Source: Acidobacteriota bacterium
Lineage (GTDB): Bacteria > Acidobacteriota > Terriglobia > Bryobacterales > Bryobacteraceae
Reading direction: 5' to 3'
Length of the DNA: 64,000 nucleotides
Assembly (NCBI GenBank): GCA_018268935.1
Contig: JAFDVS010000035.1
Location: 50,201-114,200 of the forward strand
This document shows positions 42,534 through 52,212 of the stretch, in pieces (positions within the stretch are counted from its first letter, which is position 1; every line of letters begins with the position of its first letter). A program made the translations under genes and the position numbers. The notes beneath the pieces were generated by a model, which worked only from the letters and a program-made list of their open reading frames with translations, made no database searches and was not told where the DNA came from.

Positions 42534-45191
42534 GTGCTGTGGCGCCGCCGGGGTTCACGCGAACAGGATCTGGACCGCGAACTTCAGGTCCATCTGCAAT
42601 TGGAGGCGGAAGAGCTGCAAGAACGCGGCGTAGCGCCCGAAGAGGCGCAATATGCAGCCCGCCGGGCTTTGGGGAATGTGACTGCAACGAAAGAGGAGGT
42701 CCGCCGTATGTGGGGTTGGAACACGTGGGAAATTTTCCATGCGGAGATCCGGTATGCGCTGCGGAACATCCGCAGGAGTCCTGGCTTCGCGACGATGGTG
42801 GTGCTTACGCTGATGCTGGGCATCGGAGCGAGCACGGTGGTGTTCACGCTGGTGGATACAGTCCTGCTGAAGCCGCTGACGTATGCGGAAAGCGGGCAGC
42901 TTGCCGTGGCATGGGAGCATGTCCGGTTCCTGGGAAGGGACGACGCGGTGGGGCCGAATCCGCGGCACGTCGACGTGTGGCAGAGCCGCTCGACGGCTGT
43001 GAGCGCATTCACGGTCTTCCGGCACTCGCAAATGGGCCTGGCGACAGGCGGGGATGGAACACGGCTGACGGGCGTGGTGCATTGCCTTCCGAACCTTTTT
43101 GATGTGCTTCGAGTGCGGCCTTTGCTGGGGCGCACGTTTGTGGCGCGCGATGGGACCAAAGGCGGGGACAACGTCGCCGTGCTGACGCACGCGGCTTGGC
43201 AACATCTCTTCCAGAGCGACGCGGGGGTGATTGGGCGCACCGTCCGCATCGACGACAACCCGGTGCAGATTGTTGGTGTATTGCCCGCCGATTTTCATTT
43301 CCCCAGCGCCAACACGCTGCGGCCATTCTCGTCGCGGCAGCCGAGAGCCGGTCTGCCCGAACCGTCGGTGTTTCTGCCGGCGGTTTTCAATTACGCGGAG
43401 ATGGAGTGGAACGGGAACTACGGGAATTGGACCACGGTTGGCCGGCTCAAGCCGGGCATTCGTATCGAGGAAGCGGAATCGCAATTGAACACGATTCTTC
43501 AGCAATTATCCGAGGAAGTGATGCAGGGGTCGCGGAACCAGGCGATGGGGGCTTTGCGGGCTTCGATGCAGCCGATGCAGGAAGGGGTGGTGGGCGCCTC
43601 GGGCGCAACGCTTTGGTTTCTGATGGCGGCGGTGCTCGGTCTGATGCTGATTGCGTGTCTCAATCTGGCCAATGCGCAGCTTGGGCGTGCCTTGGCGCGG
43701 GGACGTGACGCGGCGTTGCGCACTGCGCTGGGCGCGGCGAAGTGGCGGCTGTTGTGGAATGGGCTTGCGGAGAACGTTGTGCTGGCTGCCGCCGGCGGCA
43801 TCGGGGGTGTGCTGGTTGCCGGTACGGCACTGGAGTTGGTGCGGCGCCAGTCCGCTATCGACCTTCCGCGTCTCTCCGAGGTGCGGCTGAATGGCGCGGT
43901 GCTTCTGTTTGCTGTCGCGTTGACAATGATGGTGAGCCTGCTTTCGGGGCTGGTTCCGGCATTGAGAATCCTGCGGGCCGATCCGCATGTGTTCCTGCAA
44001 GGGGGTGGTGGCCGCACTTCGTTCGGCAGTAGCTCCCACACGCGGCTACGCACATGGATCATCGGACTGCAGGTGTTTGGATGCACGGTGCTGCTGCTGG
44101 TGACGGGTCTGTTCACGAAGAGCCTGTTGCACCTGCTCCATCAGGACAAGGGCTTCGAATCGCATGATGCGGCCATCGCGGAGGTGAAGCTTCCTGTCAA
44201 GCTTTTTAGTGCTCCGGAAGCGCGGGTGGAGTTTATCGACAGGACTTTGCTGCACGTACGTGCGCTGCCCGGGGTGGAGGCTGCGGGATTGGTGAGCGCC
44301 ACTCCGCTGGAAGGAGAGAGCTGGATTGAACCGCTGCGCCGCGCGGACCGGCCGGAAGCTGAGGGAACGATGGTCAACGCGCGATGGGTGAGCCCGGGAT
44401 ACTTTGAGGCGACGCGGCAGAGGCTGATCGCGGGCCGGTTCTTTGAAGAGCGGGACCGGAACCTGGACAGCGCGGTGATTAGCGAGGGCGCGGCGAAGGC
44501 GCTTTGGGGGGAGGCGAATCCTGTTGGCAATGCGGTTGACGTGCTGGGCCGAAGGCATTCGGTCATCGGCGTTGTGGCCGATTCGAGGATGACGTCGCTG
44601 AAGACAGCGCCGGTGAAAACGGCTTACGTCCACTACAAGTACCGGCCGCCGATGACGACGTCGTTCGTGGTGCGCGGCAAAGGCGGCGCTGAGGGATTCG
44701 TCACCGGGCTGCGGCAGGCGATCTGGAGTTCGGCGCCGAACGTTACGATTGGGCGGGTGAAGACGTTGGATTCGCAGCTTTCGGACTCGGTGGCGCGGGA
44801 GCGCTTGCAGATGCAGGTGCTGGTTTCGTTTGGTGCGGCGGCTTTGCTGCTGGCGATGCTCGGGATTTATGGGACTCTCAGCTATTCGGTGGCGATGCGG
44901 AGGCAGGAGATTGGGATACGCATGGCGCTGGGGGCATCGAAGGGGAGGGTGTATGGGCAGACGCTGGGGCAGGCTGCTGTTCCGGTGGGCGTTGGGTTGG
45001 TGATGGGGTTGGCTGCAAGCTTGGTGGCCGGCGGCGCTATTCGTAGTTATCTGTACGGGGTGGACGGGATGGATGGGTGGGTGATGGTGGTGGTGGTGGG
45101 TTTGTTTCTGATTGCGGGAGGGGTTGCGGCGTTTGTACCGGCCCGGAGGGCGGCTTCGGTGAATCCGATTGATGCGCTGCGGGCGGAGTAA
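42534..45191 (+). CDS. ADOP-type duplicated orphan permease (MacB/FtsX-like)
   Basis: An 885-residue membrane protein starting at GTG. The N-terminal part (residues 1-60) is soluble and helical (LHLQLEAEELQERG-like); it is followed by a FtsX-type permease repeat (IRRSPGFATMVVLTLMLGIGASTVVFTLVD, about 78-105), a large periplasmic MacB core domain, a first set of membrane helices and a second copy of the permease core after about residue 500, ending with helices near 765-880. This doubled architecture without an ATPase is the 'acidobacterial duplicated orphan permease' family (TIGR03434). The PadR gene just upstream is the usual partner. The transported substrate is unknown. Confidence 0.92.
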   Translation: MLWRRRGSREQDLDRELQVHLQLEAEELQERGVAPEEAQYAARRALGNVTATKEEVRRMWGWNTWEIFHAEIRYALRNIRRSPGFATMVVLTLMLGIGASTVVFTLVDTVLLKPLTYAESGQLAVAWEHVRFLGRDDAVGPNPRHVDVWQSRSTAVSAFTVFRHSQMGLATGGDGTRLTGVVHCLPNLFDVLRVRPLLGRTFVARDGTKGGDNVAVLTHAAWQHLFQSDAGVIGRTVRIDDNPVQIVGVLPADFHFPSANTLRPFSSRQPRAGLPEPSVFLPAVFNYAEMEWNGNYGNWTTVGRLKPGIRIEEAESQLNTILQQLSEEVMQGSRNQAMGALRASMQPMQEGVVGASGATLWFLMAAVLGLMLIACLNLANAQLGRALARGRDAALRTALGAAKWRLLWNGLAENVVLAAAGGIGGVLVAGTALELVRRQSAIDLPRLSEVRLNGAVLLFAVALTMMVSLLSGLVPALRILRADPHVFLQGGGGRTSFGSSSHTRLRTWIIGLQVFGCTVLLLVTGLFTKSLLHLLHQDKGFESHDAAIAEVKLPVKLFSAPEARVEFIDRTLLHVRALPGVEAAGLVSATPLEGESWIEPLRRADRPEAEGTMVNARWVSPGYFEATRQRLIAGRFFEERDRNLDSAVISEGAAKALWGEANPVGNAVDVLGRRHSVIGVVADSRMTSLKTAPVKTAYVHYKYRPPMTTSFVVRGKGGAEGFVTGLRQAIWSSAPNVTIGRVKTLDSQLSDSVARERLQMQVLVSFGAAALLLAMLGIYGTLSYSVAMRRQEIGIRMALGASKGRVYGQTLGQAAVPVGVGLVMGLAASLVAGGAIRSYLYGVDGMDGWVMVVVVGLFLIAGGVAAFVPARRAASVNPIDALRAE

Positions 45192-45415
45192 TGCACGGAC
45201 TTGCGAAACGAGGTCTACGGGCTCGGTCCGCGGTTGCCTTGTGGTGGCCAAGTGTTGGTGGATCGCTCTGCACGACGCGACCTGCGGGGCCGGAAGCGCT
45301 CCTGTACAAGGAGGATAGGCGCCGCGGCGATAGCTTGTAGGGGAGCTGGCTTCCGTGCGTGCCGCATCAGCCGGGCATGCAAGCAGCGTGGTATCGCTGG
45401 TGGTACCATTCGATT

Positions 45416-45661
45416 GTGTCGAACGCAAGGAAGCTCATCGCCAAGATGCGCCGCAACCCGCGCGATTGGGGAATAGAGGACCTCAAGGTCGTCGCGGATA
45501 ACCTTGGTATCGATCATGATCAGCACGGCACGAGCCACGTTGTGTTCCGGCATGCCACGGCAGGGCGACTGTCCGTGCCGGCACATCGGCCTATCAAGCC
45601 CGTGTACGTGCGGTTGTTTGTGAACCTCGCCGAACGAGCAAGTGAGAACAATGAAGATTGA
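45416..45661 (+). CDS. hicA: HicA-family toxin
   Basis: An 81-residue protein reading from GTG 45416 (SNARKLIAKMRRNPRDWGIEDLKVVADNLG). It contains the HicA double-stranded-RNA-binding-like fold with the catalytic-type His in GTSHVVFRH, VPAHRPIKPVYVRLFV and a C terminus that overlaps hicB by 11 nt. HicA toxins are mRNA interferases blocked by HicB. Longer in-frame starts upstream exist but give an unlikely leader. The preceding 45192-45415 stretch has no other gene; it should contain the promoter. A homologous but broken hicB lies at 30120. Confidence 0.8.
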   Translation: MSNARKLIAKMRRNPRDWGIEDLKVVADNLGIDHDQHGTSHVVFRHATAGRLSVPAHRPIKPVYVRLFVNLAERASENNED

Positions 45662-46010
45662 CAGAACACTCATCCACTCTTACCCGTTTACCATTCGTCC
45701 GCTTTCGGAAGAAGACGGTGGTGGGTTCTCTATCGAGTACCCGGATCTGCCGGGTTGCATCTCCGACGGAGATAGTCCGGAGGAAGCTTTGAAGAATGGG
45801 AGCGACGCGGTCAAGTCGTATCTGCTCAGTTGCGCCAAACATGGGGACCCCATTCCGAAGCCGAGTGAGGCGAGCGGGCAGTGGCGGCAACGCGTGCCGC
45901 GAAGCCTGCATGCACGGCTTGTGGCGAGGGCGAGGCAGGAAGGCGTCAGCCTCAACACGCTGGTGACGGCAATGATCGCTGAGGGGCTTGGTAGTAGACG
46001 TGTAGGATAG
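45651..46010 (+). CDS. hicB: HicB-family antitoxin
   Basis: A 119-residue protein with the HicB N-terminal domain (DGGGFSIEYPDLPGC, SDGDSPEEALKNG, about residues 21-52) and a C-terminal ribbon-helix-helix-like DNA-binding segment (RVPRSLHARLVARARQEGVSLNTLV, about 82-105). It would neutralise HicA and repress the operon. The ATG overlaps the hicA stop, giving translational coupling. A GTG 9 nt upstream is an alternative start. The gene order toxin-then-antitoxin is normal for HicAB. The 97-bp gap that follows carries a TATAGA/GATAAT-rich stretch, a likely promoter for the next gene. Confidence 0.88.
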   Translation: MKIDRTLIHSYPFTIRPLSEEDGGGFSIEYPDLPGCISDGDSPEEALKNGSDAVKSYLLSCAKHGDPIPKPSEASGQWRQRVPRSLHARLVARARQEGVSLNTLVTAMIAEGLGSRRVG

Positions 46011-46107
46011 TTCGACGGGGATTGTCGGCCACAGATGGACCTTGCGCGGGAGGAACTTTCGCGGCGTTCGTGCGTCCAATCGGATATAGAAGATAATAGG
46101 ATCAGCC

Positions 46108-47949
46108 GTGAAACTCCTAGCTCTCGCAGCGCTATGCACCGGTCTGTCTGGGCAACAGCCGGAAATGCCGCGCCCCAAGGCCGGGCCCGTCGCCATCATG
46201 AAGTCCGCCGAATTGAAGCCGGGTATGAAAGCCACGGCTTGGACGGTGTTTGAAGGCACTACCCCCGAAGCTGTCCCTATCGAAATCATTGGGCTGTGGA
46301 AGAATGCCTGGGGACCGCGCCAGGATGTCATCCTCGGCAAGATGGGTGGCAAGGCACAACGGACGAACGTTGCCGGGGGGATGTCGGGGTCTCCGGTTTA
46401 TATCAATGGCCGCTTGATTGGGGCGGTGGCGCTTCGGTTGAGCGTGTTTTCGCCGGATGCGATTTGCGGCATCACTCCGATTGAGCTGATGCTGGAGATC
46501 AACGATTTCGATAAATCAAGGCCGGCCGAGGCGAAGGCTCCGGGGAATGCGCAGCGGCGGGCTTCGCTGGAGTTGCCGCCGAGCCTGCTGGCGCAGGTGG
46601 TGAATGCGGGTGCTTCCGATGCATTCCCTAGCACGCCGATGATGGTGCCGATCGACACGCCGCTGACCATGTCGGGCTTTCATCAATCGACGCTACAGGA
46701 GTTCGGGCCGATGATGCGGCAGATGGGATTGAATCCGGTGCAGGGCGGGGCTTCGGGGGCGCTGCTGGCGAACAAGCCGGCTGTGGGATGGCAGAATGCG
46801 CTGCAGCCGGGCGATCCGATTGCGGGGATTCTGGTGAGCGGCGATATGTCGATGACGGGGCTCGGGACGGTTTCCTTTAATGATGGAAAGCGCGTGCTTG
46901 GGTTCGGGCATCCGTTCTTTAACCTGGGTCCGGTGGAAATGCCGATGGCGAAGGGCGAAGTGTTGATGACGCTATCGAGCGCGTTTCAGCCGAATAAGAT
47001 TGCCAATGCTACCGAGGTGGTGGGGGCGCTGCATCAGGACCGGCATTCGGGGATCATGGGCGTGCTGGGCGATACGGCGGAAATGATTCCGGTGACGCTG
47101 GCGGTGCGCAGCTATAACGGCGCGGACAAGATCGAAAAGCAGAAGGATTTCCACTTCAATGTTTTCGTGCAGCAGCGGTGGACTCCGTTTCTGATGATGG
47201 TGACGCTGTTCAACACGATTAACGGTGTGAACGATTTTTCGGAAGAAGTGACGTATCGCTTCAACGGTAAGGTTGAGTTGGACGGGCTGGGGCCGATTGA
47301 TCTGTCGACGATGCAGGCTCCGAGCGATCTGCCGGTGCCCGCGCCGATGATTCTGGCCGGGTGGTGGGGTGACAAGTTTAACAGGCTGTTCGGCAATGCG
47401 GTGAACATTCCGCGCTTGAAGCGAGTGAATGCCACGGTGGACCTGCTGCCGATGCGGCGCATTGCGACGATTGAGACGGCGTGGCTGGAGCAGATGGAAT
47501 CGACGCCGGGCGGGGAAGTGACGGGCAAGGTGTTTCTGCGGCCGTTCCGCGGGGAGCGCATCGCGCGCGACTTCAAGTTCAAGCTGCCGCCGACGCTGGC
47601 CAAGGGAGAGCATCGGATTATGCTCAGCGATTCCGATACGTTGAATCGGACGCAGGCCGCGGTTGGTTTGGTGAACCGCTACATGGACATTCCGCAAACG
47701 GTGAGCCTGATCAACCAGGAGCGGAGCAACAACAAGCTGTACGTTTCGCTGGTGGAAGCGCGTCCCACCATTTATTCGGGCGATAAGACAATGCCGAGCC
47801 TGCCGTCGTCGGTATTGAATGTGATGCAATCGGGGACGATGCAGAACCGGTCGTTTCTCACCGCGGGTGAGAGCGCTTCGCAGCAATTGGCGATCCCCTT
47901 CGATTTCGTAGTGAACGGCAGCTACAACCTCAAGATCACGGTAAAGTAA
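46108..47949 (+). CDS. SpoIVB-type S55 peptidase-like protein, exported
   Basis: A 613-residue protein starting at GTG with a short signal peptide (about 1-16). It carries the S55-family signature: GGMSGSPVYINGRLIGAVA with the likely catalytic Ser93, then GICGITPIELML-like (AICGITPIELML), and a later GFGHPFFNLGPVEMP near residue 268, whose His is a candidate catalytic residue. In this family the Ser motif precedes the His motif; the N terminus contains no His. The C-terminal half is beta-rich. These secreted proteins are common in acidobacteria, but their substrates are unknown. The TAA overlaps the next ATG by one base (TAATG). Confidence 0.82.
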   Translation: MKLLALAALCTGLSGQQPEMPRPKAGPVAIMKSAELKPGMKATAWTVFEGTTPEAVPIEIIGLWKNAWGPRQDVILGKMGGKAQRTNVAGGMSGSPVYINGRLIGAVALRLSVFSPDAICGITPIELMLEINDFDKSRPAEAKAPGNAQRRASLELPPSLLAQVVNAGASDAFPSTPMMVPIDTPLTMSGFHQSTLQEFGPMMRQMGLNPVQGGASGALLANKPAVGWQNALQPGDPIAGILVSGDMSMTGLGTVSFNDGKRVLGFGHPFFNLGPVEMPMAKGEVLMTLSSAFQPNKIANATEVVGALHQDRHSGIMGVLGDTAEMIPVTLAVRSYNGADKIEKQKDFHFNVFVQQRWTPFLMMVTLFNTINGVNDFSEEVTYRFNGKVELDGLGPIDLSTMQAPSDLPVPAPMILAGWWGDKFNRLFGNAVNIPRLKRVNATVDLLPMRRIATIETAWLEQMESTPGGEVTGKVFLRPFRGERIARDFKFKLPPTLAKGEHRIMLSDSDTLNRTQAAVGLVNRYMDIPQTVSLINQERSNNKLYVSLVEARPTIYSGDKTMPSLPSSVLNVMQSGTMQNRSFLTAGESASQQLAIPFDFVVNGSYNLKITVK

Positions 47950-50114
47950 TGCAGAAGTTTTTTGTTGGACTGATGCTGGCCACAGCAACGCTGGTGGCCG
48001 TCGAGACGCGTTTCTGGCAGCACTATGATCCTGCCGACTACGAGAAAGCGACGCTCAACAAAGTGTCGCTGCGGAGTGATGGGCGGGTGAGCCTGGCTCC
48101 GGTGTTCAAGGAGTCCTTCGATACCGATTTGCCCTATTTGTGGGCGGTGGCCGAGGATTCGAAGGGCAACGTGTACACGGGCGGCGGATCGCCTGGAGCA
48201 ACGAAGGCGAAGCTGTTCCAGGTGGACGCTTCGGGGAAGGGAAAAGCGCTGCTGGAGCTGGATGGAGCTGCGATTCAGGCGATTGTGATCGACAAGCAGG
48301 ATCGCGTGTATGCGGCGACGAATCCGGATGGCAAGGTGTACCGGGTGGTGAACGGGCAATCGAGCGTTTTTTATGATCCGAAGGCGAAGTATATTTGGGC
48401 GCTGGCGTTCGATTCGAAGGGGAATTTGTTTGTGGCCACGGGGGACAAGGGCGAGATTCATCGCGTGTCGCCTGCGGGGCAAGGCTCAGTGTTTTTCACG
48501 TCGGATGAGACGCATGTGCGCAGCATCGCCGTGGATGGGAAGGATCATCTCATCGCGGGTACAGAGCCTGGCGGGGTGGTGATTCGGGTGAGCCCGGCTG
48601 GCGAAGGATTTGTGCTGTATCAATCGGCGAAGCGGGAGATTACGGCTCTTGCTGTGGCGAAGGACGGAACGGTTTTCGTTGCGGCTGTGGGTGCGAAGTC
48701 TGCCGCGGTTGCGCCTCCTCCGCCACCGGTTCCCACGCCTGCTCCTGGCGGTGGCGCTGCGCGGCCCGCGGCTGCTCCGGTTCCCGCTACTCTGACGCCG
48801 GCGCCGTCTATTTCCGGTGGGTCTGAGATTTGGAGCATCGATTCGGAAGGCGCGCCGACGCGGGTTTGGCAGCATACTTCGGAGTTGGTGTATGCGCTGG
48901 CGTTCGATGGGCAAGGGCGGCTGCTGTTGGGCACGGGCAACAAGGGACGGATCTACCGTTTGGAAGAGCAGCGGCTGCACACGACGCTGGTGAATTCGGT
49001 GTCGACGCAGATTACGGCGCTCGCCGGTGGACGCAATGGCGTGGTGCATGTGGCCACGGCGAATGTGGGCAAGGTGTTTCAATTGGGTCCGCAGTTGGAG
49101 AAGGAAGGGTGGCTCGAAAGCGAGACGCTGGATGCGGGTGCGTTTTCTTATTGGGGCCGAGCACGCTATGAGGGCGATGCGCAGGGCGGCGGTGTCGCGT
49201 TGGAAACGCGGAGCGGGAATTTGGACCGGCCGCAGAAGAATTGGAGTGCATGGGCTGGTGTTCCTTTTAATTCGACGCATGGGCGGATTGGGAGTCCGGC
49301 TGCTCGGTTCCTGCAATATCGTCTGAAGCTTTCGGCGGCTGCGGGCGGCGGCGCGTCGCCCAACGTGAGTCTGGTGGAGTTTGCTTATCTGACGAAGAAT
49401 GTTGCGCCGGTGGTGGATGCGATTGAGGCGACTCCGGCGAATTACCGGTTTCCGGCGCCGAGCACGGCTTCGTCGCCATCGAGCCCGCAGTCGTTGACGC
49501 TGCCTCCGATGGGTGGGCGGCGGTCGACGTCGAGCATCTCACTCGATTCGGGCTCCGGGTCGATGACGTTTGCCAAGGGGCATATCGGGGCGCGGTGGCG
49601 GAGCTTTGACGATAACGGGGATACGATGCTGTACAAGGTGGAGATTCGCGGCGTGGGCGAGCGGGATTGGAAGCTGCTGAAGGACATGGTGCGCGAGCGG
49701 CACATTTCGTGGGATTCGACGACGATGCCCGATGGACGGTATCAGGTTCGGGTGACGGCCACGGATGGGCCATCGAATCCGCCCGCGCAGGCGCTGACGG
49801 CTGCGATGGAGAGCGAGCCCTTTCTCATCGACAATACGCCGCCGCAGATTTCGGGGCTGGCGGCGACGCCGGGCTCGGGTGGGCTGAGCGTGCGTTGGAA
49901 AGCGAAGGACGCGCTGAGCGTGATTGAGAAAGCGGAGTACAGCGTGAATGGCGGAGAATGGCTGACGGCGCTTCCGGTGACGCGGCTGGCGGATTCGCTG
50001 GAACTGGATTACGCGGTGGAATTGCCGCGTACGGGCACTGGTGAAATGACGATTGCCGTGCGGGTGAGCGATGAGTTCGAGAATCAATCCGTGGATAAGG
50101 TGACAGTCCGATAG
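47949..50114 (+). CDS. Exported beta-propeller protein with Pro-rich insert
   Basis: A 721-residue protein with a signal peptide (KFFVGLMLATATLVAVE). Residues about 55-390 read as propeller blades with repeated D-x-x-G-x-x-Y/F-x-A-T-x2-G segments (e.g. DSKGNVYTGG, DKQDRVYAATNPDGKVYRV, DSKGNLFVATGDKGEI), interrupted at about 255-285 by a Pro/Ala-rich linker. The C-terminal part (about 430-720) is beta-rich, with a fibronectin-like look (FLIDNTPPQISGLAATPG). It probably binds a ligand or protein in the envelope. It is coupled to the S55-type gene (TAATG) and ends over the RecG start. Confidence 0.78.
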   Translation: MQKFFVGLMLATATLVAVETRFWQHYDPADYEKATLNKVSLRSDGRVSLAPVFKESFDTDLPYLWAVAEDSKGNVYTGGGSPGATKAKLFQVDASGKGKALLELDGAAIQAIVIDKQDRVYAATNPDGKVYRVVNGQSSVFYDPKAKYIWALAFDSKGNLFVATGDKGEIHRVSPAGQGSVFFTSDETHVRSIAVDGKDHLIAGTEPGGVVIRVSPAGEGFVLYQSAKREITALAVAKDGTVFVAAVGAKSAAVAPPPPPVPTPAPGGGAARPAAAPVPATLTPAPSISGGSEIWSIDSEGAPTRVWQHTSELVYALAFDGQGRLLLGTGNKGRIYRLEEQRLHTTLVNSVSTQITALAGGRNGVVHVATANVGKVFQLGPQLEKEGWLESETLDAGAFSYWGRARYEGDAQGGGVALETRSGNLDRPQKNWSAWAGVPFNSTHGRIGSPAARFLQYRLKLSAAAGGGASPNVSLVEFAYLTKNVAPVVDAIEATPANYRFPAPSTASSPSSPQSLTLPPMGGRRSTSSISLDSGSGSMTFAKGHIGARWRSFDDNGDTMLYKVEIRGVGERDWKLLKDMVRERHISWDSTTMPDGRYQVRVTATDGPSNPPAQALTAAMESEPFLIDNTPPQISGLAATPGSGGLSVRWKAKDALSVIEKAEYSVNGGEWLTALPVTRLADSLELDYAVELPRTGTGEMTIAVRVSDEFENQSVDKVTVR

Positions 50115-52204
50115 ACCTCTCGACGCCGCTGCAATTTGTAAAAGGGATCGGGCCTGCGCGCGCGCAGATGCTGGAGGGGAAGGGTCTGTTCACTGCCGAG
50201 GATCTGCTCGGGTACGCTCCGTTTCGGTATGAGGACCGGACGAATGTGAAGAGCATCGCGCAGCTTGCTCCGGGTGAGATGGCGACGGTGATTGCCGAGG
50301 TGACTTCGGCGAAATCGACGAAGCTGCGCGGGCGGATGGCGCTGTTTGAGGCGCGTTTCATGGACGCTTCGCGATCGGTGTTGTTGGGGAAGTGGTTTCA
50401 CGGGGATTATTTGAAGACGATTCTGGTGCCGGGGTTGCGGGTGGCGCTGTTCGGGAAGATCGAGTTCGATTCGTTTTCGGGGGCGCTGAGTGTGATGCAT
50501 CCGGAGTTTGAGATTCTGAGCTCGGACGATGACACGGAGGCGGCGCTGCATCTGGGGCGGATTGTGCCGATTCATGAGGCGGTGGGGAAGATTACTCCGC
50601 GGGTGATGCGGACTTTGATTTACCGTGTGTGCGAATCGTTGGGCGGGTTGGCGGATCCGTTGCCCGCCGTGTTGCGGGAGCGGTTTGGGTTTCCGGACTA
50701 TGCGACAGCGCTGCGGCACCTGCATTTTCCGCCTTCGGGCGAGGATGTGCGGGTGCTGAATGCGTTTCGCTCGCGGGCGCAGCAGCGGCTGATTTTTGAG
50801 GAGTTCTTTTGGCTGCAATGTGGCGTGCAGTTGCGGCGGAGTAAGACGCGGTTGGAGCCGGGGATTGCTTTCGATTTGAACGATCGGGTGCGGGAGCAGA
50901 TCAAGCGGATGCTGCCGTTTAAGCCGACGGGCGCGCAGAAGCGCGTGTTGAAGGAGATTGCCGAGGACATGGCCGCGCCCCGGCCGATGAACCGCTTGCT
51001 GCAGGGGGACGTGGGGAGCGGGAAGACGCTGGTGGCGGCGGAGGCGGCGATTATTGCGGTGGAGAATCACTACCAGGTGGCTTTGATTGCTCCTACTGAG
51101 ATTCTGGCTTCGCAGCACTATTTGTATTTGAAGAATTTGTTTTCGAAATTGGGTTATGTGGTGGCGTTGGTGACGGGGTCGCTGCCGGCGCGCGATAAGC
51201 AGAAGCTGAAGCAGTTGATGGCGGCGGGGCTGATTCATGTCACGGTGGGGACGCATGCGCTGCTGGAAGAGGATGTGTCGTTCCAGCGGCTGGGGTTGGC
51301 GATCATTGATGAACAGCACCGCTTTGGAGTGATGCAGCGGCTGCGGCTGATGGAGAAAGGCGTGACGCCGGACGTGCTGGTGATGACGGCGACACCGATT
51401 CCGCGTACGTTGTCGATGACGTTGTATGGGGATCTGGATGTGTCGGTGATTGATGAACTGCCTCCGGGGCGGAAGCCGATTCGGACTTCGCACGTGAATG
51501 AAGACCGAATTGAGCAGGTGTGGAGTTTTCTGAAGGGCGAGATTGCGCGCGGGTATCAGGCGTATGTGGTGTATCCGTTGATTGAGGAGTCGGAGACGGC
51601 GTCGATGAAGGCGGCGGAGAAGATGTACCGGCATTTGCAGGATGTGGTGTTTCCGGATCTGCGGATTGGGCTGCTGCATGGGCGGATGTCGTCGGATGAT
51701 AAAGAGACGGTGATGCAGGCGTTCAAGGGCGGGGATCTGCATGTGCTGGTGTCGACGACGGTGATTGAAGTGGGCGTGGATGTGCCGAATGCTTCGGTGA
51801 TGATCATTGAGCAGGCGGAGCGGTTCGGGTTGTCGCAATTGCACCAGTTGCGCGGGCGTGTGGGGCGCGGGGCGGCGCAGAGCCATTGCATTCTGGTGAC
51901 GGGGAAGTTGAACGAGACGGGGCGGGAGCGGATCCGGACGATGGTGGATAGCTCGGACGGGTTTTATATTGCGGAGATGGATTTCAAGCTGCGGGGGCCG
52001 GGGGAGTTTTTTGGAACGAAGCAATCGGGGATGCCGCTGCTGCGGATTGCGAATATGCTGCGGGATCAGGAATTACTGATGGAGGCGCGGCGGGAGGCGT
52101 TTGGGTTTTTGGAAGAGCCGCCTTCGGAGGGGGAGAAGGAACGGGTGTTGGAGTATTTACGGGGGCCGTGGTTGCAGCGGTATGGGCTGGCTCGGGTGGG
52201 GTGA
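50111..52204 (+). CDS. recG: ATP-dependent DNA helicase RecG
   Basis: About 697 residues with all RecG features: wedge domain, Walker A GDVGSGKT, DEQHRFGV in motif II, TATPIPRTLSMTLYGDLDVS, and the C-terminal QLHQLRGRVGRG. RecG remodels stalled replication forks. The first ATG is at 50168, but the conserved N-terminal wedge sequence DLSTPLQFVKGIGPARAQML lies just before it, in frame. No ATG, GTG or TTG occurs there. An ATA at 50111, overlapping the preceding TAG as ATAG and 7 nt after AAGGTGA (50097-50103), is my preferred start; a CTG at 50129 is the alternative. A substitution in the start codon or a sequencing error also fits. Confidence 0.9.
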   Translation: MDLSTPLQFVKGIGPARAQMLEGKGLFTAEDLLGYAPFRYEDRTNVKSIAQLAPGEMATVIAEVTSAKSTKLRGRMALFEARFMDASRSVLLGKWFHGDYLKTILVPGLRVALFGKIEFDSFSGALSVMHPEFEILSSDDDTEAALHLGRIVPIHEAVGKITPRVMRTLIYRVCESLGGLADPLPAVLRERFGFPDYATALRHLHFPPSGEDVRVLNAFRSRAQQRLIFEEFFWLQCGVQLRRSKTRLEPGIAFDLNDRVREQIKRMLPFKPTGAQKRVLKEIAEDMAAPRPMNRLLQGDVGSGKTLVAAEAAIIAVENHYQVALIAPTEILASQHYLYLKNLFSKLGYVVALVTGSLPARDKQKLKQLMAAGLIHVTVGTHALLEEDVSFQRLGLAIIDEQHRFGVMQRLRLMEKGVTPDVLVMTATPIPRTLSMTLYGDLDVSVIDELPPGRKPIRTSHVNEDRIEQVWSFLKGEIARGYQAYVVYPLIEESETASMKAAEKMYRHLQDVVFPDLRIGLLHGRMSSDDKETVMQAFKGGDLHVLVSTTVIEVGVDVPNASVMIIEQAERFGLSQLHQLRGRVGRGAAQSHCILVTGKLNETGRERIRTMVDSSDGFYIAEMDFKLRGPGEFFGTKQSGMPLLRIANMLRDQELLMEARREAFGFLEEPPSEGEKERVLEYLRGPWLQRYGLARVG

Positions 52205-52212
52205 GGTTGAGT

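Noticed and set aside
50084..52024. A long Arg/His/Pro-rich open frame on the minus strand opposite RecG
   Set aside because: Antisense to RecG, with the amino-acid bias of a shadow frame.
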